From: Romanomermis culicivorax
Taxonomy: Eukaryota > Nematoda > Enoplea > Mermithida > Mermithidae
Length of the DNA: 64,000 nucleotides
Assembly (NCBI GenBank): GCA_963922205.1
Contig: CAWUHX010000005.1
Coordinates: 310,001 to 374,000, forward strand
Direction: 5' to 3'
Positions 11,490-20,552 of this stretch are shown one piece after another (position 1 is the first letter of the stretch; each line of letters begins with the position of its first letter). The notes under the pieces were generated by a model. It searched no databases and was not told where the DNA came from. It worked only from the letters and a program-made list of their open reading frames with translations. Made by a program: the position numbers and the translations under genes.

Positions 11490-12364
11490 AAACGAAAATC
11501 CAACACTTGTCATGGGACAGGTCTGCACACCATTGGCCAAACCCAAACATACAACGGGGTTCAAGTGTACCCTTCGGACGCAAAAAGTTCGTACTTTAGT
11601 TGGGTTTTTTGGCTCAAAAAGTATATCTCTTGACCAAATTTCCAAATAACTTTGTCTCCTTTTGAATGCAAAATAGCAATGGAAACAAAAAACTTCCAGG
11701 GTCAGCCTGTGAATCAAACTACTCCAGGCATTTGGTCAACAAAAAATAAACTTAGCCTACAGTATAAGTGGTGCTGCTTCAATAACTGCCAAACAGTAGT
11801 AAATTTCATTGTCCAAGAGGGACAAGTCGCCTCTTGGGATGGCAAAAGTCTTATCAGCATCCTTGGTGATTTGGGCAGTTGTAAAGCCAACACCGGCCAT
11901 TGTGTTATGGTGGATGGCGTCGTCATGTGGGATGAATTCCTTTGGGGAAAATTTGCCCACTTGAGCTCAAAAATTCATATAAAATCAAAAGTGGGTCCCA
12001 CATGGTCATTGATGATATGCACGCAGCATTTTTTGTTACAAATAACTCGTTTGGGCATTTCAATTGCCCAGCACTGAAAAACGCACTTTACACTGAACAG
12101 GGCATTGTAGTTTGGTTTGACCCATCAAATCTTACCCAAAGTGAACCCAGCAAACAAACAGGTGCTCTCTACACATATGATAATGCGGAATCTGACCCCA
12201 TAAATGCAAAACTAAATTTCCTTGAAGAAAAAATACGTCATTTTGAACTGCAAAGCTTTCAAAATGTGTGGAATGGACTTTGTCACCAAGCTCAGCGCCA
12301 TCTGGACTTGGTCTTACAGTTGTCGAAATGGGACTTGGGATTGATAAAGAAATACAATAAATAG
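11490..12364 (+). pseudogene. Envelope-glycoprotein-like reading frame (possible class III fusion protein, mononegavirus/chuvirus-like)
   Basis: Such proteins mediate virion entry. LTR elements sometimes capture them as env. Protein-like sequence runs from about 11508 with one stop near 11630 and one frameshift near 12000. Visible pieces: NTCHGTGLHTIGQTQ; a Cys pair region with CCFNNCQTVV; the stretch GDLGSCKANTGHCVMVDG followed by VVMWDE, similar in pattern to the C-x-G-C...G..VWD block of rhabdo- and chuvirus G; then ALYTEQGIVVWFDPSN and a helical C-terminal part, stop at 12362-12364. The C-terminal 140 codons are also present at 31160-31600. I saw no clear transmembrane anchor. The family assignment is pattern recognition without a search. 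Confidence 0.4.
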
Positions 12365-13345
12365 ATTTGAAAGAGACCTAATTAGTCACTGGCTAATTCA
12401 ATTAATCAGGCTGAAAGCTTAGGTAGAAATTGTTTGCAACAGTTTGATCAATCCCAATTTCAACAGCGGATTAGCTGCTTTCGTTCCATAGAACTGAACA
12501 TGATGTGATAACACTCTGAGCTCACATAACTTCCAATCAACGGGCATAGCTGAGAAGTCAGGCTGAGAATTGAGTTGTAAATGTAGACTTGCATGCAGGG
12601 TGGTACTCCTGAGATCTGGGGTCTAACCTGCATTCCCTCCGCTGTGCGAATATCCAATAATGTCCAGGCCGACATTGTATTTGGGCACTAACCCCACAAA
12701 TATATAAATCAATATTATGTAACAAAATATTCTTTAATGAAAATAAACAGAACAAGAATGACCAAAAACATAGACCACGGAACCTTTTATGCACGATGTC
12801 TATGCAAATCAGCGTGGACACAAAATACACCTACTTTGGCTATTTCTTGCAACCATAACATAGACTATGTCTATTCCTCACATCCCTTGAGCCAGGAAAC
12901 TGACCAACAGGAGGTTGAAAAGATCCATAATATCCCACATTGAAACTTCCCGACCTTTTCAGGACCTCTTACAATTAATGCACTTTCCCGAATCTTTCTG
13001 GTCATTCATGCCCCCTTGCCAAAAGCTTACTGAATGACCACCCTCTTACACCAAGTCTTTCTTACAGGCATACCAGAATGTCTACAAGGCTGTCCAGGTG
13101 AGCTACCTCTTGGTCTGGATGCCAATGGATAGACGACTCAGCATCAGCTTAACTTTGATGGCATACTGTGGAATTCACTTTGACCTGTACCAGGGCAGAG
13201 GGTCTTTAGTTGCCTGCCTTCCCATGACCTTTCGTTTCTGACCATACAATTGATGCTTGAGATTGAACATATACCTGTCTATCTCCTTCTGGTTGTGTGT
13301 TTGGCCATGAAGTCTTTGCCACCTTTCCAACGTTACGTCCACCAA
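12365..13345. other. Unassigned sequence between block A and block B
   Basis: About 1 kb present only in the first copy; in the second copy A and B are about 90 bp apart. There are short open frames on both strands (minus 12460-12675, minus 12558-12830, plus 12737-12943), and a plus frame around 13080-13240 reading YLLVWMPMDRRLSISLTLM, without a recognised domain. It may be a separate insertion or sequence lost from copy 2. Confidence 0.35.
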
Positions 13346-13689
13346 ATTTGCTGTAGAATTCTAGAAAATTTATGTATTATGTACATTAGTACAAATATCT
13401 CAAAAAAATCAAATTTCCTGTAGTTATTAATTGAGCAAAAGAAAAAATTAGGAAAAAGAAAAAATAAGGCGAGATTTTCAAACCAAGATTAAAATGAAAA
13501 AATGAATTTTGCACACCTCTGGCTGTGCCACTGAACAGGAAGAGTATAAACTTCAAAGCATGCAACAATAACAAAAAAATTTTTTTTTGTGTTTTATGAT
13601 TTTTTTGTTATTTTGTGATTTTGTATTTTTTTTGTATTTTTGTGTTTTTGTAGAAAGTGAATGTGAAAAATGGTATTTTTGAGTCACAA

Positions 13690-14401
13690 CTTTTGCAGCC
13701 ATAGTCTCCTGTTGTGGCGCACAGCATTGTTGGGCCCCTCCGTGCCTCTGCCATGACCTGTATTAGGTCTCCATACCCATTGGCCATGCTGGCCACTGGA
13801 GGTCAGCACCTCTGCAAGGCACTGCTCCACAACCACCCTGATTGGTGTTGTGGAACTGAAACTGGCCTCTGCTGTGGTTACCAATTTTTTCGCACCTTTC
13901 CTTGCCTTATTGGTGTTAATTCTTGGCTTCCTTGGCCTTCACCTTGTGCTCTGGGAACCTTCAAAGTTCCGACAGTCGTACCACCTTGAGGTTTACTGAA
14001 CTTTGCAGAGCTTCGCAAGTTTGAACTGGCGCTCCTTTTGGCATCCATCACTCCAACCTGGTGATTACTACTTAGCATCACTGATCGAAAATCTGTTTTG
14101 AATTCCACGGGGGTCTCTTGACTGTTATACACCCTCAATAGTTGGTTGTTTGCTTTACATCATTTACCCTGAAGAATACACTTTCTGACTCAAATTTCTC
14201 GGAAGCAAAGTAATTGGCAACTGCACTTTTAAAAAAGGAAATAGGGCCAGATTCTCTGGCTTTTGGCTGATAGGCATCCCAGAAGTCCAATAGACTATCC
14301 TTGAATTTTTCAGCAGTCAATTCCAGCATTTCACTTACTTGAGCAGTGTTTGACAGCTCAATTTTTCCAGGGATAGCCGCATGAACTTGACTAGCTGCCA
14401 C
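13690..14401 (-). pseudogene. Block B gene, C-terminal part with Gly/Arg-rich tail (copy 1)
   Basis: Minus-strand frames at 14401-14135 and 14138-13878 join by a frameshift. The first reads ELTAEKFKDSLLDFWDAYQP and ends [10 protein letters not shown]. The second has [19 protein letters not shown] and a basic Ser/Lys-rich part ([16 protein letters not shown]). It leads into a Gly/Arg/Gln tail, better kept in copy 2 ([18 protein letters not shown], then GHGRGTEGP). RG-rich tails are typical of RNA-binding or nucleocapsid-like proteins. The protein family is not recognised. The same frames are conserved in block B copy 2, which supports former coding function. Confidence 0.5.
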
Positions 14402-15335
14402 TCCAGCTTTTCGGCCCTTGCTGGGTTTTGCCTGACCTAATGGTATCGGTTTCCCTATGGCAAGGCATATTGCCCCTGAAATTTGCTAGTCTGCAATGTA
14501 CTATCTGTACTTGCAGTTACTAATGAAGACACTACCCCTGGTGGTGTCCCAGCCGAGGTAGAAGTAATTTGGGATGTAGGGGTTTCAGTGGAGGTAATCA
14601 TGGGAGTTGAGGTAGATGTAACGGACGAAATTGCAGTCTTGCTGTCTTCCTCTTTCACTTCCACTTTTGCTCCCTTACTACCCTTCTTCCTTTCTACCTT
14701 CTCCTTTATTCTCATCTTTTTCATCCTTTCAGCCATAAATAAAATCCTCTCTTCACTCCATCCTTTGTTCTTCATGCATTGGACAGCTTGGGCTGAATAC
14801 AGACAGGAACTGGGCCATTAGCGGAAAAAGATACCACTGCCTTACTATCCGTCATCTCTGAATCCGGCATTTCCACTGCATCTTCATCAGTAATCAGCTT
14901 ATCGGTGTCAATATTGTTGTCAACTTTCATGGGTGATGGTGGCTCTATCCCTTTCTGTTCCACTATGGGTGTTGCATCCACCTCCTTTCAGAACCTGTAG
15001 TCATGTTCCATCTTGTGGATCTTGGCTTTCATTTTTGACATACCTTCCTTGAATTCTCGTTGCATTTGCTTCCATTTGAGTTGGAGTTTTTGCTTCACTT
15101 CTTTTTCCTTCCTCAAAATCTCCTCTAATAGACATTGAGCCTCGAGGTTGAAGGTTGGACTGTATCTGAGCAGTTTGAGCTTCCATCAGTTCCATTGCAG
15201 GAACTGATTGCTCTTGCTGCTGATCTGCCCCAAAAATTCAGTCATGTCCTGGTTAAGCCTCCCCTCTTGTAATTCATCTTCTGCAGGCAGTCCAACTGCA
15301 TCGCTGAAAATTTTGCTTTCCAACATTTGGACTTC
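14402..15335 (-). pseudogene. Block B gene, Ser/Thr-rich and charged middle part (copy 1)
   Basis: Minus-strand protein-like frames: 15195-15001 (a helical, charged stretch with Gln- and Glu-rich composition), 14981-14772 (acidic, DNNIDTDKLITDEDAVEMPD) and 14775-14455 (Lys/Arg-rich, then a long Ser/Thr/Pro run such as TSTSTPMITSTETPTSQITS). They are separated by single frameshifts or stops and are found again in copy 2 at 33552-32803. The composition suggests a flexible, low-complexity middle domain. No catalytic motif is seen. Confidence 0.45.
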
Positions 15336-16117
15336 TTAGCCTGAAATTATCAGAATATCAACTACACTAACTCCAGCCTGCTTTTGGTCCTCACCTTTTA
15401 GACTATCAGTCTCAGTGGGACTAATCTTGTCTGCTAGTTTGGTGATAGTACCTTCACCAGGCTTATAACTATAAGTATGTTGAATTCCACGTAAATTTGA
15501 GGTCAAGGGTCTGTAGTCGAAGATCTTTGTAGGTAAGGATATACAACGCTCCCTACTCTCACCAAAACAACTATAGACATCCCCAACTTTGTCGATTTTT
15601 GTTTGCCAGGTCAACCTATATCTCAATGAAGGTGTTCGGATTGTCAGCTCCATATGGTAAAACCTAACATAATAATACAGATTTGAGCTATAGGTCTTAC
15701 TGTCTGTAGTAATAGTATCAGGACTACCAGGTATTGGAATGCACATGTCCACATTCTTCCATAACCTCAACTGAATCGGCATAAATCTGAAACGATTCAT
15801 CCAAACATATATTCCAGCACCTTTTCAGGGTGCCTCATACTCGATGTTTGGCAGCATTTCTGCCAACAAAAGATAATGGCTTAACCTATCATCTGACTGC
15901 CAAACCAATTCCTTTATCTTGCCCTCTAGCTTGGGGCTGAATGATGTAAAGACCCTGCAACTAAACATTTCGGACATTACAAAATCCAGTTCCTTTTGGC
16001 TATGAGGCCAGATCTAATGTAAGGCCAGCTGGACTAATGTACATGCCACTTGCAGTTCTGAGAACTGCTTTTCCTCAAATGCTTTAGCATACTCCACTAG
16101 CTGAGGCTTCCAATGAT
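15336..16117 (-). pseudogene. Block B gene, ~260-codon exon (copy 1 only)
   Basis: One minus-strand frame runs from a good acceptor (TTTTTTCTTTTAAAG, exon start 16117) to the stop at 15336 with only two internal stops. The N-terminal part reads YAKAFEEKQFSELQVACTLV and DFVMSEMFSCRVFTSFSPKL. Later parts read FRFMPIQLRLWKNVDMCIPI and YVRFYHMELTIRTPSLRYRL. A second acceptor shape (GATAATTTCAG) lies at the 3' end near 15346. The mix of hydrophobic and aromatic residues looks like a folded beta-rich domain, possibly structural. No family is recognised. The whole segment is missing from copy 2. Confidence 0.45.
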
Positions 16118-16184
16118 CTTTAAAAGAAAAAAGTACTACAAGCATAAGTATAACTCAACATTGCAACAATTTTTTACAAATTTT

Positions 16185-16260
16185 TTACCTAGTTTTCACC
16201 TGACCCTGATCACTGTTCAGATGGCCTGGTCATAATCATGTGTGGATAAAGTTTGTTCTA
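16185..16260 (-). pseudogene. Block B gene, short exon between canonical splice sites
   Basis: On the minus strand an acceptor TATATATACCAG is followed by about 60 nt (LEQTLSTHDYDQAI-like, one stop) and a donor CAG|GTGAAAAC. In copy 2 the same exon is preceded by an expanded TATATA acceptor tract and ends in CAG|GTAAAAAC. The conserved borders in both copies support a real short exon of the unrecognised gene. Confidence 0.4.
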
Positions 16261-16297
16261 ACTGGTATATATATATCTAACAATAAAAACAAATGTT

Positions 16298-16542
16298 TTA
16301 GCCCTTGACTTCGTCTGTATCTTTGATGCTGGGCATTGCTTCTTGATCTGCAGCTGTTGAGGATGGCGCCATACTTGGTTTCGCTATGGCTGCATTTGTA
16401 TTTGGCCCTTGGCCCTGGCTATTGATGGTGGCATTGATCATGCTCTGCACTACTTCCACTGTTACAGTCAGGACAGCATTTTTGTGGGCCCTGGGGGGCA
16501 CTGCATGCTGGCTTTGTTGCACCTTCTGTAGTTCCTGCCTGG
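16298..16542 (-). pseudogene. Block B gene, Ala/Gln-rich exon (copy 1)
   Basis: The minus-strand exon starts after the acceptor GTCATTCCAG (about 16543). It reads ELQKVQQSQHAVPPRAHKNA and a low-complexity Ala/Asn/Gly/Ser region to a stop at 16298. Copy 2 (34061-33828) retains the same frame with substitutions. The upstream exon ends in a perfect GTAAGT donor at about 16598, giving an intron of about 55 nt. No known domain. Confidence 0.45.
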
Positions 16543-16597
16543 AATGACACTTTACTCATAGCCCTGTACTAACATTACCACAATCCTAACACTTACA

Positions 16598-16790
16598 CCC
16601 AGGCGATTTCACACTCCATCTGGTCGATGTTATACGGCCAGTTGGCCATACCGATGGCGAATATTTCCATGAAACGACGATGGCTCATCATTCCTCTCAT
16701 ATGACCAGCTGGTTGTTTGGCCCCTATAACAACCCTCACATCAGACTTTCGGACAAGACTTAGGTAGAACTATATCCTGCCCTCATCTTT
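16598..16790 (-). pseudogene. Block B gene, upstream exon (copy 1)
   Basis: The minus-strand frame reads SLVRKSDVRVVIGAKQPAGH and continues MRGMMSHRRFMEIFAIGMAN to WPYNIDQMECEIAW, immediately followed by a GTAAGT splice donor. The fit of an open frame to a consensus donor, repeated in copy 2 near 34155-34330, argues for a true exon. The function is not recognised. Confidence 0.45.
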
Positions 16791-17014
16791 CCCCCACTGC
16801 CAAGTTGTTCGCGCACCATAAAAATAAAATTTTTATTATTAAAAAAATAATGATAGGTCTTGCAGATCTAAACACACAACAGTGGCTATATAAGTCTGAT
16901 GTTTCCAGCAATTAGGCAGATAAGACAAATGGATTATCCTACTTATATCAGCACTCAGCATAGAGTGCATTGGAGCAATTCTAGGATATGAAATGTAACT
17001 TGTGTTCATCTTAT

Positions 17015-17215
17015 TCAACTATCATCAGCCAGATTTATTGATCCCATTAAATCATAATATTTAAAAAATTGACATACTGATGATGTTGAATATCTATATT
17101 CACAAGCATTTAAATAACAGGCTATAGCACAAACATTCCATCTATTAAATTTAAGTTCTTCTACTAATCTACTCCTCGTTATCATCGATAATCTGGGAAC
17201 ACATTCGGGCATCAT
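17015..17215 (-). CDS. Small minus-strand frame at the start of block B, 66 codons
   Basis: Reads MPECVPRLSMITRSRLVEEL and then CAIACYLNACEYRYSTSSVC, a helical stretch with regular Cys. It could be the N-terminus of the block B gene, since it lies upstream of the exons in the same direction. In copy 2 (34745 downwards) the same frame is shifted after about 20 codons, so it is not conserved as a complete protein. No recognised domain. Confidence 0.25.
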   Translation of the reverse strand: MMPECVPRLSMITRSRLVEELKFNRWNVCAIACYLNACEYRYSTSSVCQFFKYYDLMGSINLADDS

Positions 17216-18907
17216 CTGGAAGAATATTATAGAATAGAATATTAACAGGAAGAGTATATTGAAGAATCATATTTAAAAAAATGTTAATCATTGACGTTGG
17301 TATGTCACAACTATCTGCAGATATGGTCATGACACTACTTTGACTAAAATAAAAATCAATTACTCAAAACTTCTGTTCTTTAATTTTGGTAAACTCATAA
17401 CTTCAGAACCAAGCGAATGTTCCAAAAAGCACAAAAAAGCATAAATAAAACATATGTGAGTGTTTTTTAGGGGAAAAAACGAATTGAGGAAAACTGAAGA
17501 AGAAATTTGTGTCTCTTTTGCCCACTAGCAAAGAGTATTTACAAAAAAACAGTGATTCAGACAAAAACGGGACATGATGAAATGAATGCACACATTTTGC
17601 AAACAGCATCAATTCACTCGAACGTAACCTGGCGAGAGGGCAAGGAAACTAAATGACCGGAGAAAATCAGAAAGGAATCACAGAAACTTTCAAGCCATTC
17701 GGCAAAATAGGTTAAATTTTATTCACCATTATCGCCATCTTTTTTTCCCTGAAATGACCTATGCATGCTTTATTCCTGTATTTTTTAGCTCATCTTGAAA
17801 TATTCACACTTTTTCAGTAAGTAATTTATCAAAAATAAGGAAAAAGCCAAAATTCTTGATTTTTGGATCAGATTATGACAAGAATTCATCAAAATTCATA
17901 GTACCAAAGAACCAAAGTGAGTAAAACCCAAATTGCATACAAATTTGATGGCTGACATATCCGTGCTTATCCAAAATTAAAAATCGTAGGCTGTATATGA
18001 ATCATTCTTCCTACTGTGCAAAGCACCAGAGAAATATTTTAATCCGGATACTCTGGAAAGTTGAAAGATAAATCTTTTCAAGACTTATTTTATGGTTTAA
18101 AATTTAATTTTTCTGGCCTACGATGTTCATGCTCGAACAATGTGAAGATGTTTTCAACCTGTTAACCAGCTAAAAATCAGCTTGAGATCAAAGATTTTCA
18201 TAAATTTGAATGAAACAATAAAATTTGAAAACAGACTTCTGGCATGAAGTGCCAAAAAATTTTTTTTGTTTTGATACTGGGATGCTGGAAAATAAATTTT
18301 TTCAACATTCATTTCTTCAATAAGTGGTCTAGCATAGAAAAATTGACTGTTCTGTGAATTTCAGCAAAAAAATGATGCATACGAAAATGATGATATCTTC
18401 TCACATAAAGAATGTAAATTTTGCACTTGATTATCATTTTCTGACTGTTTGTTTTTTCAATCTATGATTCATGTACCAACCTTAATATTGATGATGGTTC
18501 AGGTTGATCATCTTTTTTCAACACCAAGTTTCCTTCTGCAGCTTTTGCACTAAATGATCTTATTCATTGATGATAGGTTTTTAGAGTAAATAATTGACAG
18601 TTCTCTTCATGATCCTAAAAATTTTCATTTCTCACTTGGATTATCATTTTTGTAGATATACGATGTTTTACTGTACTCAAGATCAATAAACTACTGATAC
18701 GTCCAAGTATCAATCATTCTGAGCCTTCTTCCTCACATAAATATTAGGAATTCAAACTTGATCATATTTTTTGACACAACAATTTTCTTACTGTAGGTTT
18801 TTACTTCAATCACTGTCTTATTCGTAGTATTTTAGATGTGAATAATTCGAAATTTACATTTCATTATTATCAAGGCTGAGAATTTGACATTGATTATCAT
18901 AGAAATC

Positions 18908-19455
18908 TGTTGTATTTGAAAATTGGTCGGGGCTTTGGTCTTTGCGTTCAGGCAGGATTGGGATCCCAGGGTTTGTCTTTAATATACGTATTTCCCACGC
19001 CCACGCTTACCCAATTAACTTAATTAACTGTACTTAAACCCAACACTAATAACCCTACCAATTAAGGAAAGGATGTCTCCTTAATTGTCTCCCCAATAAA
19101 ATATAAGCCCGAAAGGAGAGACCTTTCTAATTTTACCTTACAAAATCGAAAAACACTTACTTACAAGCAATACAGGGCGAGAATATAGAAGATTCACTCA
19201 CACGCACTGGGGAGAAAAACAAATAATGATGTGCGTGCGGGGAGGCGGCTAGTAAAGATAATTGGTCAGCGGGGCACACATTATAACAAAAAACATATGA
19301 ATAATACACGAGTGAGAGAGCCTGCACACGCGTACCGACGTGCGCTACAGTAAGACAACTGTTGATGGTCTGTGTCGCTCACTCCACTTGACACTTGCGG
19401 GACTCATTCGCAGATTGACAAAAATGACAAAATCAGCGGTAAACACACTACAACA
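18908..19455 (-). repeat. 3' LTR (548 bp)
   Basis: Ends form the inverted pair TGTTGTA/TACAACA. Its first part (minus sense) equals the 79-bp remnant at 20535-20613. The polypurine tract directly precedes it, which fixes the orientation as minus. Confidence 0.85.
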
Positions 19456-20123
19456 CCCCTCCCCCCTTGCAGTAGATCCCCCTAAGCGATCGTCAAGAAG
19501 TAACCAAAACTTGCAAGGGGAAGTGCACCGCCACTTCAGGCCATCACGGGGGTGGGCAAAGGGATCTTCCACATCACGCAGTGGGGCCGACGGAGTCGTT
19601 GCAGTTGTTTGAGCCGATTTTTGACAGCTCATAGGGTGAGACCTCCCAAGGCGGGTTGCTATTAGCGAGGCTGTAAATTCGGCAACACCGCAACTCCCAT
19701 TGTCCCTCCATCCGCACCGATATACTGGAGCGCACCAGCATATGGCGCTGTGCAGATGGGAGGGTGGGGCCGGCTGCTATGACGGCAGCAGAGGCAGAAA
19801 AGGACAAAACGGTGCAAGTGGGGGAGTGTGGCAGTAAAAATAGTCGAGTCGTCTTACTGCGTGGTCTTAGCATCAGCTGCACCTGCGCTGGGAATACTAG
19901 TACAAAATAAAGCACACAAAAGAGATTAGAAAAACAAAACAACCGGTATAAATGAGGTTAATGAAAACAAAAGGGAAAAAAACAAATGTTACTGTACAAA
20001 AGCTTGGAATCAATGGTGGTGATGATGGTGAGTGTCGGACGCGGATCGAGATTGTTGCTGATTGTCGCAGCAGTTGCGGTTGTCTCAGCCATAGCAGTCA
20101 TTGTGATAACTATGGTAGCAGCC

Positions 20124-20552
20124 TTAGTCAGTGGCATCACAGTGGCGGGAAGATGAAGTGAAGGTTCGCGACCATAGGGGTGAGAGAGGTTTGACACCCG
20201 GAGGTGGCAACTGCTTAGCTATCAACGATTGGCGGTCGGAAGGTAGTCCTGTTGGCAGCAACAGTCGCGGTGGCAGCAAGTTCCACCGGGCAGAGAAATT
20301 GTGCCGGCGCAGCAGGGGTATGGGGCTGTCGGTTTTGCTATGGTATTGGAGGTAGATTCGTTGGATATCGGCGATTTCCGGCCGTTTGGGGAAAGGTGAA
20401 TATTGCGGATAGGCCATCCAACTGTCGATCAAGCCAACAGCGGTGTTATAGGCCTGCAATAGACACGATGGGTTGTCCAAACCTTGAGCTTCGTACAGAA
20501 AGTGAGCCAAATGGGCGGTGTGCATGGCCTCGATGCTCACTCCACTTGGCAC
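20124..20552 (-). CDS. gag-like reading frame of the LTR element, 142 codons
   Basis: The ATG lies within the residual 5' LTR ([20 protein letters not shown]), and a second Met (MHTAHLAHF) may be the real start. The middle part, [20 protein letters not shown] then [17 protein letters not shown], is kept with substitutions in copy 2 at 25843-25337, showing coding constraint before duplication or ongoing decay. The C-terminus is Pro/Leu/Ser-rich; in copy 2 it runs into a His/Asn/Gln-rich tail. Placement next to the 5' LTR suggests Gag, but no gag domain or zinc knuckle is recognised. Confidence 0.45.
   Translation of the reverse strand: MPSGVSIEAMHTAHLAHFLYEAQGLDNPSCLLQAYNTAVGLIDSWMAYPQYSPFPKRPEIADIQRIYLQYHSKTDSPIPLLRRHNFSARWNLLPPRLLLPTGLPSDRQSLIAKQLPPPGVKPLSPLWSRTFTSSSRHCDATD

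Noticed and set aside
17403-17612. 69-codon minus-strand frame repeated at 22634-22843
   Set aside because: Present because block C is duplicated. Composition and lack of any domain suggest noncoding DNA.
19340-19632. Two overlapping long frames on opposite strands in the LTR
   Set aside because: They lie inside the LTR and the copy in block C copy 2 differs by shifts; likely chance frames in GC-richer DNA.
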